Assembly (NCBI GenBank): GCA_029880625.1
Contig: JAOUOA010000163.1
Span: forward strand, 1 to 6,543
Length of the DNA: 6,543 nt
Direction: 5' to 3'
Origin: Spirochaetia bacterium
Lineage (GTDB): Bacteria > Spirochaetota > Leptospiria > Leptospirales > Leptonemataceae
Every line of letters begins with the position of its first letter. Position 1 is the first letter of the stretch. This document shows positions 1 to 5,708 of this stretch, one piece after another. Position numbers and translations under genes: made by a program. The notes under the pieces were generated by a model. It saw only the letters and a list, made by a program, of their open reading frames with translations. It did not search any database and was not told the origin of the DNA.

Positions 1-602
1 AAATTTCCGGAAATCTGGATTCAGTCGAGGTGAAAAAACCAATTTATTCAGGAAAAGCATTTGCAAAAATCAAAGCTGCTTCTCCCGCAGTTCTCACTGT
101 AAGGCCCAATTCTCAAGAAGTAATTTCGCATACCGGTTCTGAAACGATTGAGTCCTCTTCTGCTTCCGAAGGCGATGTGGCTTCAAAATTAACGGATCTG
201 GATCTGGATGCCGGGACCAACGTTCAGCTGGGAGATGCATCCATCATTGTTTCCGGCGGCCGCGGCATTAAGGGACCTGAAAACTGGCCTCTTCTGCAGG
301 AACTTTGCGATGTGCTTGGTGCAGCTCTCGGCGCAAGTCGTGCAGCAGTGGATGCAGGATGGATTTCCCATTCCAATCAGGTTGGCCAGACCGGTAAAAC
401 TGTATCCCCAAACTGCTATATTGCATGCGGAATTTCCGGCGCCATTCAGCACCTTGCTGGGATGAGCTCTTCCAAGTATATTGTTGCTGTCAATAAAGAT
501 CCGGAAGCGCCTATTTTTAAGGTTGCAACTTACGGCATTGTTGATGATCTGTTTGAAATTGTTCCTGCCTTAACAGCAGAGTTTAAAAAGGTTCTTGGAT
601 AA
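1..602 (+). CDS. etfA: Electron transfer flavoprotein alpha subunit, C-terminal part (5' end outside window)
   Basis: EtfA pairs with EtfB as a soluble FAD heterodimer that passes electrons between acyl-CoA-type dehydrogenases and the respiratory chain or other acceptors. The visible part is about 200 residues of a usual 310-330 and contains the FAD-binding domain. The motif LGASRAAVDAGW lies near nt 327-362, VGQTGK at 381-398, GISGAIQHLAGM at 429-464 and VNKDPEAPIF at 489-518. These are the typical EtfA contacts to FAD. The earlier KKPIYSGKAFAKIK and VLTVRPN segments are also family-typical. The frame is open from base 3, so the GTG at 30 is an internal valine and not the start; the real start and probably etfB lie upstream. 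The stop at 600-602 overlaps the next gene. Identification is very secure; the physiological partner cannot be told from here. Confidence 0.95.
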   Translation, partial: ISGNLDSVEVKKPIYSGKAFAKIKAASPAVLTVRPNSQEVISHTGSETIESSSASEGDVASKLTDLDLDAGTNVQLGDASIIVSGGRGIKGPENWPLLQELCDVLGAALGASRAAVDAGWISHSNQVGQTGKTVSPNCYIACGISGAIQHLAGMSSSKYIVAVNKDPEAPIFKVATYGIVDDLFEIVPALTAEFKKVLG

Positions 603-1191
603 TATTTTGAAATATCTCCGGCTGATTTATGTTCCTATTTTTTTACTGCCTCTGACCTTCATCCAGCCTCAGAGCGGAGATGTCCATCAGGTTGTGGCAA
701 AATGGAATTCTTTAAAAAGCTTTAAAGCAAATATTACAATTTCCAGCGGAGGCGGTCAGGGACTTTCCGGTGTTCTTTCCTTTCATAACGGCAAAATGAA
801 TTTGCGTCTATCCGGCGGCAGGGTGATTGCATCTACAGGTTCCGAATTAGTCGTCTTTGATCCTTCAACCGGAGTAGCCGGAAAACAAGAACTTATCTCA
901 AAAGGGGGAGGGTTAGGATGGATTTTAAATGGGTATTCTGTAAAATCATCAGGCAATACTGCTCATCTGATTGCCGATAATGAATCCGTGCATTTTAAAG
1001 AGGTTCGGTTGAACTGGGGAGATGATTATATGTTAAAACAGATCAGCATGAAGGGCAGGAATTCTTCCGACTGGTTAACAATTAAAATTTCCAATATCAT
1101 TCATGTTGAAAGTTTTCCATCAAATATTTTTTCCTACAAGCCTCCTGCAGGTTCAAGAACTGTTGAAAATCCCCTGAATCAGAGAAACTAG
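595..1191 (+). CDS. LolA-like exported protein (outer-membrane lipoprotein carrier fold)
   Basis: This is a protein of about 198 residues with an N-terminal hydrophobic segment (residues 10-24, VPIFLLPL core), as expected of an exported periplasmic protein. The rest reads as a LolA/LolB-type open beta-barrel. It has a VVAKWNSLKSFKA helix near 33-45, then GVLSFHNGKMNLRL (59-72), then SGSELVVFDPSTG-like strands (79-93) and a C-terminal FSYKPPAGS (179-187), where LolA proteins have an F-x-PP-x-G segment. LolA proteins shuttle lipoproteins from the inner to the outer membrane. The similarity is by pattern only, so lipoprotein transport is an inference. No lipobox cysteine is seen. The first possible start is TTG at 595, which overlaps the etfA stop by 8 bases and has AAAAAGG only 3 bases upstream. 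An in-frame TTG at 607 (GGA 7 bases upstream) would give a cleaner signal peptide, MKYLRLIY. Overlap with etfA suggests translational coupling. Confidence 0.75.
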   Translation: MDNILKYLRLIYVPIFLLPLTFIQPQSGDVHQVVAKWNSLKSFKANITISSGGGQGLSGVLSFHNGKMNLRLSGGRVIASTGSELVVFDPSTGVAGKQELISKGGGLGWILNGYSVKSSGNTAHLIADNESVHFKEVRLNWGDDYMLKQISMKGRNSSDWLTIKISNIIHVESFPSNIFSYKPPAGSRTVENPLNQRN

Positions 1192-1193
1192 GA

Positions 1194-2939
1194 ATGGATC
1201 CAACCCTTACAAGGGAAAAAGCTCATAAACTTTTCGGCGAACTTTACAGAAAGGATCGCAGCCCCGATCTGCAGAAGAAAGTAGATGATATTGTTGCGCA
1301 AAACAGCGATATTTTCGTACGCATTCAGAAGATTGAAGCCCTGGATAAAAAGGAAGCTGAATCAAAATCTAAATTTTCTGATGCCTCTCCATCCTCAAGG
1401 AATAAGCGTGGCAAAGAAAGAACTTCCGGGATTCAGCAGCCTGCAAAGAAAAAAGATAATGTTCTGAAAAAAATTTTCGGAGGAGATGTTGCCCGTTGGG
1501 GAACGGAAACTGAAACGCTTGAATCCGGCTGGTTCGGGGCAAATCTTAAGCCTTCTAAATCTTCCTACAAAGTATTTTCGTCATTTAAAGAAAATCAGAT
1601 TGTTGCAATTATCAAAGCATTTCGCCTTGGAATCAGCTATGGCTGGGAAGTCTGGGATGCAGAACAGTACAATACAGTAATGGCAGCCTATCAGTTCTTT
1701 AATGAATACGTGAAGACTCCTTCTATTCTGAAAACGGTCCAGAAAGCAAATGACTTTCCCGTATCGACAATGAAACTGCAGAGACTTTATGCTTCGCTTA
1801 TTTCATATAAAAATTATGATAAAATTCTTTCAGAAAATTTTCTTGAATTTGTAGAAAAAAATCAAAGCAGCGATCTTGCTTCTGACTGCGAATATTTTAT
1901 TAAATTTCTGAAGAAAATTGATGCAAAATCTCCCACCATGCAGAATATTTTTCGATCCTATTACGCTCTTGCAGGAGGAGGGATCCGATCCTTTGAGGAA
2001 ATTACAAATGATCTGCAGACTCCTCCGGCGATTTTAGATACATACAGGGCTCCTGAATCGGTACTTGAAAAAATCAATGCACGGATAAAAAAGACAATGG
2101 ACGATATCCGCAATAAAAGGCATGAAGTTGCTGAAATTGAAGAAATCAGGCAGAAATATTTCAAGTTTGAAGGGACCAGGGTTCAGACGAATTTTTTAAA
2201 TCCAATCTGCGAACAGATTGTCCAGAGGGTTTTTCCGAAAAATTTAATCAATGAACATTTTATTAAGAATCAAAAAAGCCAGCCTCACAGACTTCTGTAT
2301 CTGATTCTCAAGGATCTGGACCTTGTTGTTGGACCTTTTCTTTCAAATCCGGTTTCCGGGAAATCTCAGGGCGGCGTAGAAACTGTTGTGATCTTCCGTT
2401 CAGGACTGTTTAAACCCTCTTATGATGAAATCGATGCTCTGATTCGGGAGCTTGAAATATTTTCAAAAAATAATGCAACTTTTATGTACTCTTTTAAAGA
2501 TTTTCACAGTGACGCAGGGAATTCAGGCGATTCTGCTCTAAATCAGCTGAATGGACTGATCAAAAGAGCCAATAAGGTTTTTACACGGATGGTAATTGAT
2601 ATTCGTACTGTTCTTGAAAACCATAGAAATGCTGATGAGCATGAGAAAAAACAGAGCTCTCAGGAAAAACAAAACCGGTCAAAAAATATACCAATTGAAT
2701 CTCTTGAGGTGGGCTCGCGATTTATTCCTTTTTCTGCTTATACTCTCGTAAGCAATGACCGCCTGAATGATAAAAGCATGATCGGTGTTCTCAATGAGAT
2801 ATCAATGAACCTGTATAACTATCTGTATATCTACAAAGATGAAACCACTGTAAGGACTCTTGCATCTGCAGCCAGGTTAAAAAGTGAAATTGCTCTTCTG
2901 GAAAAAGACCTTGAGCGAATGGGCGGCAGCGCTGTATAA
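1194..2939 (+). CDS. Uncharacterised 581-residue cytoplasmic protein, possibly spirochaete-specific
   Basis: I do not recognise this protein. It has no signal peptide and no membrane-length hydrophobic stretch, so it is probably cytoplasmic. Residues 1-50 look helical. Residues 51-90 are a low-complexity charged linker rich in Lys and Ser. The segment LKKIFGGDVARWG (91-103) opens a mostly helical domain with many aromatic residues that runs to about 280. Residues 285-320 are rich in Glu, Lys and Ile and could form a coiled coil. A second mixed region spans about 330-470. Residues 474-498 are a polar linker (EHEKKQSSQEKQNRSK). A short C-terminal domain ends in a charged helix (561-576). The gene starts 2 bases after the upstream stop, with AGGA directly abutting the ATG, so translation probably depends on coupling. 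It may be related to the large spirochaetal families of unknown function such as DUF5312, but that is only a faint resemblance. It is very likely the last gene of the etfA operon. Confidence 0.85.
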   Translation: MDPTLTREKAHKLFGELYRKDRSPDLQKKVDDIVAQNSDIFVRIQKIEALDKKEAESKSKFSDASPSSRNKRGKERTSGIQQPAKKKDNVLKKIFGGDVARWGTETETLESGWFGANLKPSKSSYKVFSSFKENQIVAIIKAFRLGISYGWEVWDAEQYNTVMAAYQFFNEYVKTPSILKTVQKANDFPVSTMKLQRLYASLISYKNYDKILSENFLEFVEKNQSSDLASDCEYFIKFLKKIDAKSPTMQNIFRSYYALAGGGIRSFEEITNDLQTPPAILDTYRAPESVLEKINARIKKTMDDIRNKRHEVAEIEEIRQKYFKFEGTRVQTNFLNPICEQIVQRVFPKNLINEHFIKNQKSQPHRLLYLILKDLDLVVGPFLSNPVSGKSQGGVETVVIFRSGLFKPSYDEIDALIRELEIFSKNNATFMYSFKDFHSDAGNSGDSALNQLNGLIKRANKVFTRMVIDIRTVLENHRNADEHEKKQSSQEKQNRSKNIPIESLEVGSRFIPFSAYTLVSNDRLNDKSMIGVLNEISMNLYNYLYIYKDETTVRTLASAARLKSEIALLEKDLERMGGSAV

Positions 2940-2948
2940 TCCCTGCAC

Positions 2949-2980
2949 AGGAATCTTTTCTTAACTCGTAAAAGATTCTT
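2949..2980 (+). terminator. Possible weak terminator hairpin after the etfA operon
   Basis: A perfect 9-base inverted repeat, GAATCTTTT (2951-2959) and AAAAGATTC (2970-2978), is separated by a 10-base loop. It extends to 11 pairs with one G-T pair. It begins about 10 bases after the stop of the 581-residue gene, the right place for a terminator. The stem is AT-rich and is followed by TTGAAGTTTT rather than a clean T-run, so efficiency is doubtful. Confidence 0.4.
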
Positions 2981-3003
2981 GAAGTTTTCTCCGGTTCGAT
3001 TCA

Positions 3004-3041
3004 GGGAACTTTTTAAATATTCTGCCTTAAAAGCAGTTCCC
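3004..3041. repeat. Inverted repeat in the convergent intergenic gap
   Basis: GGGAACT (3004-3010) and AGTTCCC (3035-3041) are perfect 7-base complements around a 24-base loop. The loop contains a competing CTGC/GCAG pair (3022-3025 and 3033-3036). It lies 18 bases beyond the aldolase stop in that gene's transcription direction. It could fold at the 3' end of the aldolase mRNA, but no T-run follows on either strand, so I do not call it a terminator. Confidence 0.3.
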
Positions 3042-3058
3042 CAATGCCGAATCAATGT

Positions 3059-4111
3059 TTATGCAACAGTAATCTCATGATTCAAATATACATCCTGGAC
3101 AGCATTCAGAATTTCAACTCCTTCTTTCATGGGTCTTTGAAAGGATTTTCTGCCCATAATCAATCCTGTGCCGCCGGCTCGTTTATTGATTATGGCAGTT
3201 TTCAATCCGTCTTTTAAGTCAGAGGAACCTTTTGAAGCGCCTCCTGAATTAATTAAACTAACCCGTCCTGAATACGTATTTAGAATCTGATACCTGCAAA
3301 GATCAATTTCATGATCTGAAGATAGTTCACTGTAGACCTTATCATGCGTTTTACAGAAATTAATATCTGTAAATCCGCCTGTATGCGTCGGCAGCTTCTG
3401 CTTTACGATATCTGCTTCAATTGTAACCCCGAGATGATTTGCCTGTCCTGTAACATCGGCAGCCGTGTGATGGTCATTTGTTTTTTTAAAATCAGAATTT
3501 CTCAGATAGCACCAGAGGATGGTTGCCATTCCGAGTTCATGAGCATAGGCGAAAGCTTCAGATATTTCTACAATCTGCCGTGAGGATTCCGCAGATCCGA
3601 AATAAATGGTTGCTCCAACAGCAGCAGCGCCCAGATTCCACGATTCTTTGACCCCGGAAAATAAAATTTGATCGTATTTGCTCGGATAGGTTAAAAGTTC
3701 ATTGTGGTTTATTTTCACAATAAAGGGAATTTTATGCGCATATTTTCTTGAAACGCTTCCGAGGACTCCAAATGTTGATGCAACAGCATTGCAACCTCCT
3801 TCAAGGGCCAGTTTTACAATATTTTCAGGATTGAAATAAACAGGATTCTGTGCAAAAGATGCGCCGCCGCTGTGTTCCACTCCCTGATCAACAGGCAGGA
3901 TGGATAAATAACCTGTCCCGGAAAGTCTTCCATGATGGAAAAGTTTTGAAAGAGAATTTAATGTCTGCGGGGTTCGGTCTGAGAAAAGCCAAACCCGATC
4001 GATAAAATCAGGACCCGGGACTTCCAGAAGTTCTTTAGGTACAACTGCTTTATGATTAAGAAGCGAATCTGCTTCTTCTCCAAGGATTGATTTGATTTTT
4101 TCAATGTCCAT
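3059..4111 (-). CDS. fbaB: Class I fructose-bisphosphate aldolase, FbaB/DhnA type
   Basis: This enzyme interconverts fructose 1,6-bisphosphate with dihydroxyacetone phosphate and glyceraldehyde 3-phosphate in cytoplasmic glycolysis and gluconeogenesis, through a lysine Schiff base and without metal. The 350 residues match E. coli FbaB in length and are recognisably similar along the whole chain. Shared blocks include GYLSILPVDQGVEHSGGASFA (residues 67-87), IPFIVKINHNE (128-138), GATIYFGS (166-173) and LRNSDFKK (203-210). The Schiff-base lysine is expected in EADIVKQK, at Lys237. Phosphate-binding segments are LINSGGA (286-292) and GLIMGRKSF (316-324). All key positions appear intact. The ATG at 4111 is supported by GGAGG at 4119-4123, 7 bases upstream, the best ribosome site in the window. 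The neighbours are not glycolytic. It probably has its own promoter in the 183-base gap upstream, which also carries a large hairpin. Confidence 0.96.
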   Translation of the reverse strand: MDIEKIKSILGEEADSLLNHKAVVPKELLEVPGPDFIDRVWLFSDRTPQTLNSLSKLFHHGRLSGTGYLSILPVDQGVEHSGGASFAQNPVYFNPENIVKLALEGGCNAVASTFGVLGSVSRKYAHKIPFIVKINHNELLTYPSKYDQILFSGVKESWNLGAAAVGATIYFGSAESSRQIVEISEAFAYAHELGMATILWCYLRNSDFKKTNDHHTAADVTGQANHLGVTIEADIVKQKLPTHTGGFTDINFCKTHDKVYSELSSDHEIDLCRYQILNTYSGRVSLINSGGASKGSSDLKDGLKTAIINKRAGGTGLIMGRKSFQRPMKEGVEILNAVQDVYLNHEITVA

Positions 4112-4204
4112 TGCGATGCCTCCAGTAACAGAATGTTATGCAGACCGGACTAAAATTTCGGTAAGTTTTGGAATGAATTTATATTTTAAGATTTACCTAT
4201 ATAC

Positions 4205-4246
4205 AGCGTTATCTTTTGGTTTTTTTCAAAAGATAACGCTATTTTT
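4205..4246 (+). terminator. Perfect 14-bp hairpin with U-tract on the + strand, upstream of fbaB
   Basis: AGCGTTATCTTTTG (4205-4218) and CAAAAGATAACGCT (4227-4240) are exact complements around an 8-base loop (GTTTTTTT). ATTTTT follows at 4241-4246, giving the look of an intrinsic terminator for rightward transcription. Both flanking genes are read leftward, and in that direction the stem is followed by GTATATAGG with no T-run. It may therefore end an antisense or small transcript, act inefficiently on the lipoprotein mRNA, or be a structured leader or operator for fbaB. The structure itself is certain; the role is not. Confidence 0.5.
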
Positions 4247-4294
4247 GGGTACAAACAGGAGCGTTCAAAAGCCCTTTAAGTAATCATATACTGT

Positions 4295-4918
4295 TTAATG
4301 AAGTTCTGCAAGCCCTTTTACAGAAATTCCTTCATTTTCTTTTATGGAAAAAATCTGTATTTCTATACTTTCATCTTTAACTTTTGTTTCTTTTGAAACG
4401 ATGCTGTTTTCATGAATTTTAACCAGAATCTCTTCAGAAGAGTAAATTCTGGAGGATACATTATGGGAATTTCCGCTCTGTGTTTTTACCGTTTGGTCGA
4501 TGCTTTCCCATTCAGGAGATCCAAGAGAATTTTTGCTTAAAAAATCTTCTTTAAACTTTTTAATTTCTTCTTTAGAACCGCTTCTGAAGATTCTTGCAAT
4601 GCTGAGTCTGTTCTGGTTAAAAAAAAGAGATGCTTTATATGGATAGACAACTTCATCCATAATAGGATCAAATGTCTCGTCGTCATCGCCAATTTTTAAT
4701 GTATAATCCTTTCTTCCTTCTGATGATGCAATTTCAATCCAGCCATGTTTTAGAAAAACACTGTCCATATGCGAAATAGAGGAGCCCCATTTAAGAAGAT
4801 CCGGATCAATTGGATCAGTAGATGGGACAGGTTTGCTGCAGTACAAAGTAATTCCAGGAACAAAGAGTAAAAAAAAGATGTATTTTTTAAGAGGATTGTT
4901 TCTAAAAGAATGAGTCAT
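4295..4918 (-). CDS. Probable lipoprotein of unknown function
   Basis: This is a 207-residue protein with a basic N-terminus (RNNPLKKY) and a hydrophobic core (FFLLFVPGITL, residues 15-25), followed by Cys27 and a Pro/Ser-rich linker (SKPVPSTDP). That is the layout of a bacterial lipoprotein. However, the residue before the cysteine is tyrosine, which is unusual even for the relaxed spirochaetal lipobox. It could instead be a secreted or anchored protein. The mature part is polar and charged with alternating strand-like segments (DYTLKIGDDD near 71-80, IEIQIFSIKE near 185-194) and no motif I recognise. The only sensible start is ATG 4918. No good Shine-Dalgarno site is seen just upstream; the nearest AGGA is 17 bases away. 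It lies downstream of the rhodanese terminator, so it likely has its own promoter. Confidence 0.7.
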   Translation of the reverse strand: MTHSFRNNPLKKYIFFLLFVPGITLYCSKPVPSTDPIDPDLLKWGSSISHMDSVFLKHGWIEIASSEGRKDYTLKIGDDDETFDPIMDEVVYPYKASLFFNQNRLSIARIFRSGSKEEIKKFKEDFLSKNSLGSPEWESIDQTVKTQSGNSHNVSSRIYSSEEILVKIHENSIVSKETKVKDESIEIQIFSIKENEGISVKGLAELH

Positions 4919-4982
4919 GTGTAGAAAAGAAATTATCCTGCTGGAATATGCAAGAATATATTTTATTTACCGGGCATTTATT

Positions 4983-5017
4983 TTATAAAAAACCCCGGAC
5001 ATAAAAGTCCGGGGTTT
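4983..5017 (-). terminator. Strong rho-independent terminator of the rhodanese gene
   Basis: AAACCCCGGAC (4990-5000) and GTCCGGGGTTT (5007-5017) form an 11-pair GC-rich stem with a 6-base loop. Read on the - strand, the stem is followed by a run of T (TTTTTTAT with the stem end). It lies 24 bases past the rhodanese stop. This is a textbook intrinsic terminator and separates the rhodanese from the lipoprotein gene. Confidence 0.92.
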
Positions 5018-5040
5018 ACAAGAAGGAGGGAAATTTATTT

Positions 5041-5475
5041 TTAGTTGGTGATCTGTAAGCCGTTCTGAACCCAGGCAATGATTCCGCCTCTTACATTGTA
5101 AGCATTTGTATACCCGAGTGAATTCAGGATATTTACTGCCGCTGCAGAGCGGTTTCCTGATCTGCAGATCACATGAATTTCGTCATCCTTTGCGAAGGGA
5201 ATTCTGGTTTCAGCTGCAGGACCGAATGCGCTGATTTCCTGAAGGGAAAAGTGGACAGAGTTTTCAAGGTGTCCCTGTGCAAATTCGCCGTGAGTTCTAA
5301 CATCAAGTATTTTAGCATTGCCTTGATTTACTTTCTCGGCAAGTTCATTTACATCCATTTCCTGGATCTGTTGTACTGGAGCCTGGGCTCTTTCAAAACC
5401 TGCTCTCATCATATCAAAAAAAGACGGAGTTCTTCTAGTGTCCGTTGAAGTATTTCCAAACATTGTATTGTCCAT
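5041..5475 (-). CDS. Single-domain rhodanese (sulfurtransferase)
   Basis: Rhodanese-fold proteins carry a persulfide on an active-site cysteine and transfer sulfane sulfur, for instance from thiosulfate, to acceptors such as cyanide or thiols. The protein is 144 residues. The rhodanese domain covers about 40-142. It has ILDVRTHGEFAQGHLENSVH (56-75), the active-site loop CRSGNRS with catalytic Cys104 (104-110), and NVRGGIIAWVQNGL (127-140). The loop length and the intact cysteine point to an active thiosulfate-type enzyme; the natural donor is unknown. About 40 residues precede the domain (SFFDMMRAGFERAQAPVQQI), with no signal peptide. ATG 5475 is chosen because AAGGA lies at 5484-5488, 8 bases upstream. 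The frame continues upstream to a TTG at 5508, but that start would bury this ribosome site inside the gene. A strong terminator follows, so it is probably transcribed alone, divergently from flhF. Confidence 0.92.
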   Translation of the reverse strand: MDNTMFGNTSTDTRRTPSFFDMMRAGFERAQAPVQQIQEMDVNELAEKVNQGNAKILDVRTHGEFAQGHLENSVHFSLQEISAFGPAAETRIPFAKDDEIHVICRSGNRSAAAVNILNSLGYTNAYNVRGGIIAWVQNGLQITN

Positions 5476-5483
5476 TGTGCTCT

Positions 5484-5488
5484 TCCTT
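5484..5488 (-). promoter_or_regulatory. Shine-Dalgarno site fixing the rhodanese start
   Basis: AAGGA on the - strand lies 8 bases before ATG 5475. It decides for this start over the in-frame TTG at 5508, which has no comparable site upstream. Confidence 0.7.
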
Positions 5489-5496
5489 ATGTTTTT

Positions 5497-5517
5497 GTAT
5501 TTTAGCAAATGCTAATA
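5497..5517 (-). promoter_or_regulatory. Candidate extended -10 and overlapping palindromic operator of the rhodanese gene
   Basis: On the - strand TGCTAAAAT resembles an extended -10 element (TGN followed by a 5/6 match to TATAAT). Transcription from it would start about 10-15 bases before the ribosome site. No good -35 is seen. The palindrome TTAGCA-AA-TGCTAA (5502-5515) overlaps it, a position where a bound repressor would block transcription. Both assignments are inferred from sequence only. Confidence 0.35.
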
Positions 5518-5518
5518 T

Positions 5519-5539
5519 TGCGTTTTCTCTTGAGACGCA
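5519..5539. repeat. Bulged inverted repeat upstream of the rhodanese gene
   Basis: TGCGT (5519-5523) and ACGCA (5535-5539) flank an inner CTC-TT-GAG (5527-5534), giving an 8-pair hairpin with a 3-base bulge and a 2-base loop that would have to open. It sits next to the 5502-5515 palindrome, on the far side from the gene. The function is unknown. Confidence 0.3.
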
Positions 5540-5555
5540 GTAAAAAAGTTTTGGT

Positions 5556-5609
5556 AAAAAAAAAATGCTTAAAAATATGATTTTTTTCATATCCCAGGGT
5601 AAAAGCATT
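5556..5609 (-). repeat. Nested inverted repeats followed by T10 on the - strand
   Basis: The outer arms AATGCTT (5564-5570) and AAGCATT (5603-5609) enclose inner arms ATATGA (5575-5580) and TCATAT (5587-5592). Read on the - strand, the structure runs into ten T residues (5565 down to 5556). That looks like a terminator or attenuator aimed at the rhodanese gene, or a stop for antisense transcription from flhF. The stems are AT-rich with an asymmetric internal loop, so the call is tentative. Confidence 0.35.
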
Positions 5610-5708
5610 AGAAAATTCAGAAAAAAAATAAAAAAGGTTGCCAGGAAACCTATATATATGAGACATAATCCAGTAAACTGGAACTAAACTGTTTTCTGGC
5701 AGGTCTTT
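5610..5708 (+). promoter_or_regulatory. Likely flhF promoter and operator region
   Basis: The sequence before flhF is very AT-rich with A-tracts (5618-5635) that could act as an UP element. TTGCCA (5638-5643) is a 5/6 match to a -35 box, but the best -10 candidate, CATAAT at 5664-5669, is 20 bases away, which is too far for a standard promoter. The palindrome TCCAGT-AA-ACTGGA (5669-5682) lies where a regulator could bind. No clear sigma-28 flagellar promoter was found. Confidence 0.3.

Noticed and set aside
30..32. GTG as the start of etfA
   Set aside because: The frame is open to the window edge, and the codons before it (GNLDSVEV) continue the family sequence, so this is an internal valine.
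189..465. Open frames on both strands inside etfA
   Set aside because: They are shadows of a strongly conserved coding sequence.
2831..3055. Open frame of 74 codons on the - strand in the convergent gap
   Set aside because: It mostly overlaps the end of the 581-residue gene in antisense and shows no domain or start signal.
4144..4162. Short inverted repeat ACCG/CGGT in the fbaB leader
   Set aside because: Only 4 pairs with an 11-base loop; expected by chance.
4092..4283. Open frame of 63 codons on the + strand upstream of fbaB
   Set aside because: It reads through the fbaB start, its leader and the hairpin. The composition looks like translated non-coding DNA and there is no ribosome site.
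5476..5508. Longer rhodanese starting at TTG 5508
   Set aside because: It would put the good AAGGA site inside the gene. ATG 5475 has that site at 8 bases.
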